From Steinernema hermaphroditum (taxonomy: Eukaryota; Nematoda; Chromadorea; Rhabditida; Steinernematidae): a stretch of DNA of 64,000 nt. The stretch spans positions 3,968,001 through 4,032,000 of the forward strand of contig CM059622.1 of assembly GCA_030435675.1 (NCBI GenBank). Direction: 5' to 3'. The notes under the pieces were generated by a model, which was not told the DNA's origin, did no database searches, and saw only the letters and a list, made by a program, of their open reading frames with translations. Shown here piece by piece: positions 61,451-64,000 of this stretch (the first letter of the stretch is position 1; the number at the start of each line of letters is the position of its first letter). The position numbers were made by a program, and so were the translations under genes.

Positions 61451-63372
61451 CTAAAGCGCGCAATCGACAAGCAAGAAGCAAAAGGGGAATGGGGATCGCG
61501 GGCTGTTGAAAACGGAATTTTCGTAGGTAGACGGAATGAACAGCTCGGATCCCTGTTCGAACCAAATGACATCCTTTACGAACCATTGCCAAGTAAGGCC
61601 TGTCCGCACCGATGGGAAGAACAAGTTTGATGGCCAATACGGGATCCCCAAAATGGCACGAGACCCGTTCCGGACCATGTGTGCTACTACGTCTGGGATA
61701 AGGCGCGGCGGTGGTACAGCCCACACAAACTCGTTCGCCCATGACGAAGCAAACGCGTCTACTGCTTCCGCGCCCACCTCTGCGTACCGCGACAGAAATC
61801 GCCTGCATTGCGCGTTGCGCGAATTCGCGAAGGCATCTAATGAGGGCTGCCCCCAGCGCTGCGCGCATAAATTAAAAACATCGGGTTGAATACCCCAGTC
61901 GTCCCTATCGAGCAACCGGCTTGCTTCGTCTGCTAGTGAATTTTCCTCCCTCGGGACCCAGACCGGCACGACCTCCGAACCGACGCTTTCGGCCCAGTCA
62001 AATATGCTCTCCGCTAATTTCTGCAACTTTGAGAGGCTGCTCCCTTTCTTGACAATGCTTACTGCCCCTTGGTTGTCCACTTGGACGAGGATTTTCGCGC
62101 CTTTAAGCTCATTTGAAAAAGCCCTGAGCGCGAAAAGGACGGCTGCGACCTCCCTGTAAGTGCTGGATTCTCCCCGCTCGCCAGGCTCGAAATTCCTGGC
62201 GGTGCGCACCGTCGAACCGTTGGTGTGCCACAACACCGCTCCTGCTCCCGTTCCCGACGCGTCTGTTGCTAAGCGGCGTGATGTGCCCACTGTCTCCAAA
62301 GATCGACAGTTTCGCTGTTGCGCATTGGCTAGCCACCACCTAAGGTCTGATGATTCACTAGCTGAGAGTGGTTGGCGTGCTTTAGCTGGCAATTCCTCCA
62401 TTGCAGCGAGGGTGGCGTGCAAGCTCCTCCCTTTTAGTGATGTTACCGGCCCAAACACAAAGCCTATGGATGCTAGCGATCCCCCCAGCTGCATTCGTTC
62501 CTGCTTTGACGGGGATTGGGTCTGCAGCATATCGGACACCCGGCATAGGAGCTTGTGCATGCGCTTTTGCGAAATCTGCACGATATATTTTGCCAAGTCA
62601 ATTTCGAACCCGAGCCATGTCAGTCGCTGCACTGGGCGCCACTGGCATTTGGCCTCCGATGTAACCACGCCCGCGAGCGCTAAATCTTGTCTCACCACAC
62701 GCACATAATCTGCACAAAGCGAGTCAGTTGGAGCGAAAATGAGCCCGTCGTCAAGGTACAAAGCGCAGGTGATTCCCGCTTCGCGCCACTTGGCTAATAG
62801 CGGACGGAACAGCTTCGTAAATAACATCGGGGCTGACGACAGCCCAAAAGGGAGCACGTTAAACACGAAAAATTTCCCGCGCCACTCAATGCCTAAGAAT
62901 TGTCTGTGCGCCTCGCGAATTTCAACGTGATGGTACCCTGACTTCATGTCGAAAGACGCCAAAAACCCCCCTTTGGAAGCATGGCGGCTACGTTTTCCAA
63001 CCGCTCGAAAGTCACCGACTTTTGTTCTAGAAAGCCGTTCAACCATGAGAGATCAATTATCAGTCTCGGTTTGCTACCGTTGTGCACAACGGCCATGGGG
63101 CTGACGACGCGCGGTTTGGCCGGACTCGCGCTGATGGCTCCCGCTGCCAGTAGCGCCTCTATTTCATTTCGTACAAATTCCTGGTCCCGTGCGTTCATAT
63201 GCGCATTCGACTTATAAAACGTGGGCACCTCCCCGTTTGCTTTAAAAGGGAGTGCGTATCCCCGTAAAATTACGTCCAAGACCCACCCTGGCGAATGCAA
63301 GCGTTCCCAAAAACTAACACAAGACTTCAGCTTACCGACAACGCTGTTAGCTGCTGCACTAAGCGGGTCCTC
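61451..63372 (-). pseudogene. pol (reverse transcriptase and RNase H), frame-broken
   Basis: The N-terminal RT part (around SNAHMNARDQEFVRNEIEAL and KPRLIIDLSWLNG) is read in the frame that stops at 62944. The rest, from GGFLASFDMKSGYHHVEI onward, is in another frame that stops at 61451. The change occurs at a run of six G and five T near 62970-62980, equivalent to a -1 shift. A 1-nt indel in a homopolymer explains it. The sequence also fits a slippery G-GGG-GGT heptamer, but a shift inside the RT domain would be unusual. Catalytic residues of RT and RNase H remain. Confidence 0.75.
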
Positions 63373-64000
63373 ACTGCCGACTTGAGCTTGCTCCTTGCGG
63401 ACACTGCTTGGCCAGGTGTCCGTAACCTTTGCAGTTGTAACACATTGACTGCGCGGGCCTCCTTGCAAACTGTTGCGGAGCTCCATAACCTCCGATAGCA
63501 TACTGCGTTTGCTGCTGCAGCTGCTGGACTTGTGCTGCCAGGCTTGCAATCTGGTTGTCCCGGTAGTTGAACGCGACGGACGTGCGGGCTCCACCTCCGC
63601 CGCTGCGCTACAATCAAACACACTGCGGCATTCCCACGTTCCATATCCGCTTACCGGAAAGGGCCGCTTTCTGGTCGCACTGGGCAGCTGTGCCGGCCGA
63701 GCAGCCTCAATCTCGGTGAATTTATCCAACGCTTCTTGTACGCACTGAGCGAGTGACATCTCGGGGTGGGCCGACTGCCTATCTTCGAAAAACTTGAAGA
63801 AACTTGGTTGGGCATCGCCCTTGCGCAACAACATGTTACGTGCCTTCATGTCCTCGATAAGGGCACTCAACGATTGATTCTCGCCGACCTCAGCGGCAAG
63901 CTGGTTCAGCCGGTTGATCCACTCGGCGTTGAGCTGGACCTGGACGTCCAGACGCGTGCTCTTCAGCGGCTTCTCTTTAACAGCTGCTTGCTGCTGCTTG
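63371..64000 (-). pseudogene. gag-like region with CCHC zinc knuckle, partial
   Basis: From the window edge the frame is open through LDVQVQLNAEWINRLNQLAA and SLAQCVQEALDKFTEIE. A Gln-rich stretch (AQVQQLQQQTQ) and a zinc knuckle (CYNCKGYGHLAKQC) then follow in a different frame, ending in TGA at 63371-63373. The shift near 63.6 kb is preceded by a TAG in the second frame, so it looks like damage. The pol frame overlaps the knuckle-encoding sequence. The true start lies beyond base 64000. Confidence 0.65.

Larger units (their letters stand above)
61360..64000 (-). mobile_element. DIRS/PAT-like retrotransposon, defective, runs off right edge
   Basis: Minus-strand coding for gag, then reverse transcriptase, then RNase H, then a C-terminal extension. 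The RT has the Y-L-D-D catalytic box. The RNase H has ATDASGTGAGAV, the glutamate in TYREVAAVLFAL and VQVDNQGAV. The extension with LDAFANSRN, VDAFASSW and GIPYWPSNLFFP is typical of DIRS-order elements, including nematode PAT. No tyrosine recombinase is visible and the 3' end is lost near 61.36 kb, so the element is truncated there. The reading frame changes at least twice in ways that look like lesions. The gag N-terminal part is still open at base 64000. Confidence 0.8.

Noticed and set aside
61359..61868. 169-codon minus-strand ORF near the retroelement end
   Set aside because: It overlaps the clear RNase H and extension frame and shows no recombinase signature (no R-H-R-Y set), so it is a shadow frame and not the missing tyrosine recombinase.
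62960..62990. Programmed -1 frameshift in the retroelement RT
   Set aside because: A slippery G-GGG-GGT run is present, but the position inside the RT domain and another lesion upstream make an indel in a homopolymer more likely.

Overview
This is eukaryotic nuclear DNA, almost certainly from a nematode other than Caenorhabditis elegans. Genes are broken by many short GT-AG introns (most about 40-50 nt, with TTTCAG-like acceptors). Several start codons lie just downstream of an acceptor-like AG, as expected for spliced-leader trans-splicing. The peptide:N-glycanase carries an N-terminal thioredoxin domain, an arrangement known from nematode PNG-1. Exon joins below were worked out by hand from splice sites and reading phase; no database was searched.

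Layout. 1-14.9 kb is gene-poor, with one LAPTM4-like tetraspan membrane protein (-, 2.2-3.6 kb). 14.9-21.2 kb holds a DXO/RAI1-family decapping exonuclease (+) and a sorting nexin 3 homologue (+). 22.2-24.2 kb is a complete nuclear lamin (-) with a C-S-I-M CaaX end. 27.1-27.8 kb is a secreted cyclophilin (+). From 28 to 46.3 kb genes are dense: PNG-1 (-) with two PAW domains, TAF7 (+), RBM39 splicing factor (-), an insulin-degrading-enzyme-like M16 metalloprotease (-), a lamin-derived chimeric fragment (-), an MSP-domain coiled-coil protein ending in a CaaX box (-), two tandem small basic paralogues (+), and the APC/C subunit CDC27 (-). 48.8-49.4 kb is an ornithine decarboxylase antizyme (+) with the expected +1 frameshift site. 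51.4-58.8 kb is a FAM135 serine-hydrolase gene (-), with a candidate small secreted peptide on the opposite strand of one intron. The right edge (61.4-64.0 kb) is a frame-broken DIRS/PAT-like retrotransposon (-) running off the window.

The genes are mostly unrelated housekeeping functions: RNA decapping, endosomal sorting, nuclear lamina, protein folding and deglycosylation, transcription, splicing, mitosis and polyamine control. The exception is 39.6-43.0 kb. There a piece of the lamin gene has fused to the CaaX-encoding tail of the neighbouring MSP gene, next to two basic proteins that share one motif.

The most notable items are the duplicated PAW domain whose first stop codon overlaps a splice donor, the lamin/CaaX chimera, the MSP plus CaaX architecture, the antizyme recoding site, and a dispersed repeat family in at least five copies.
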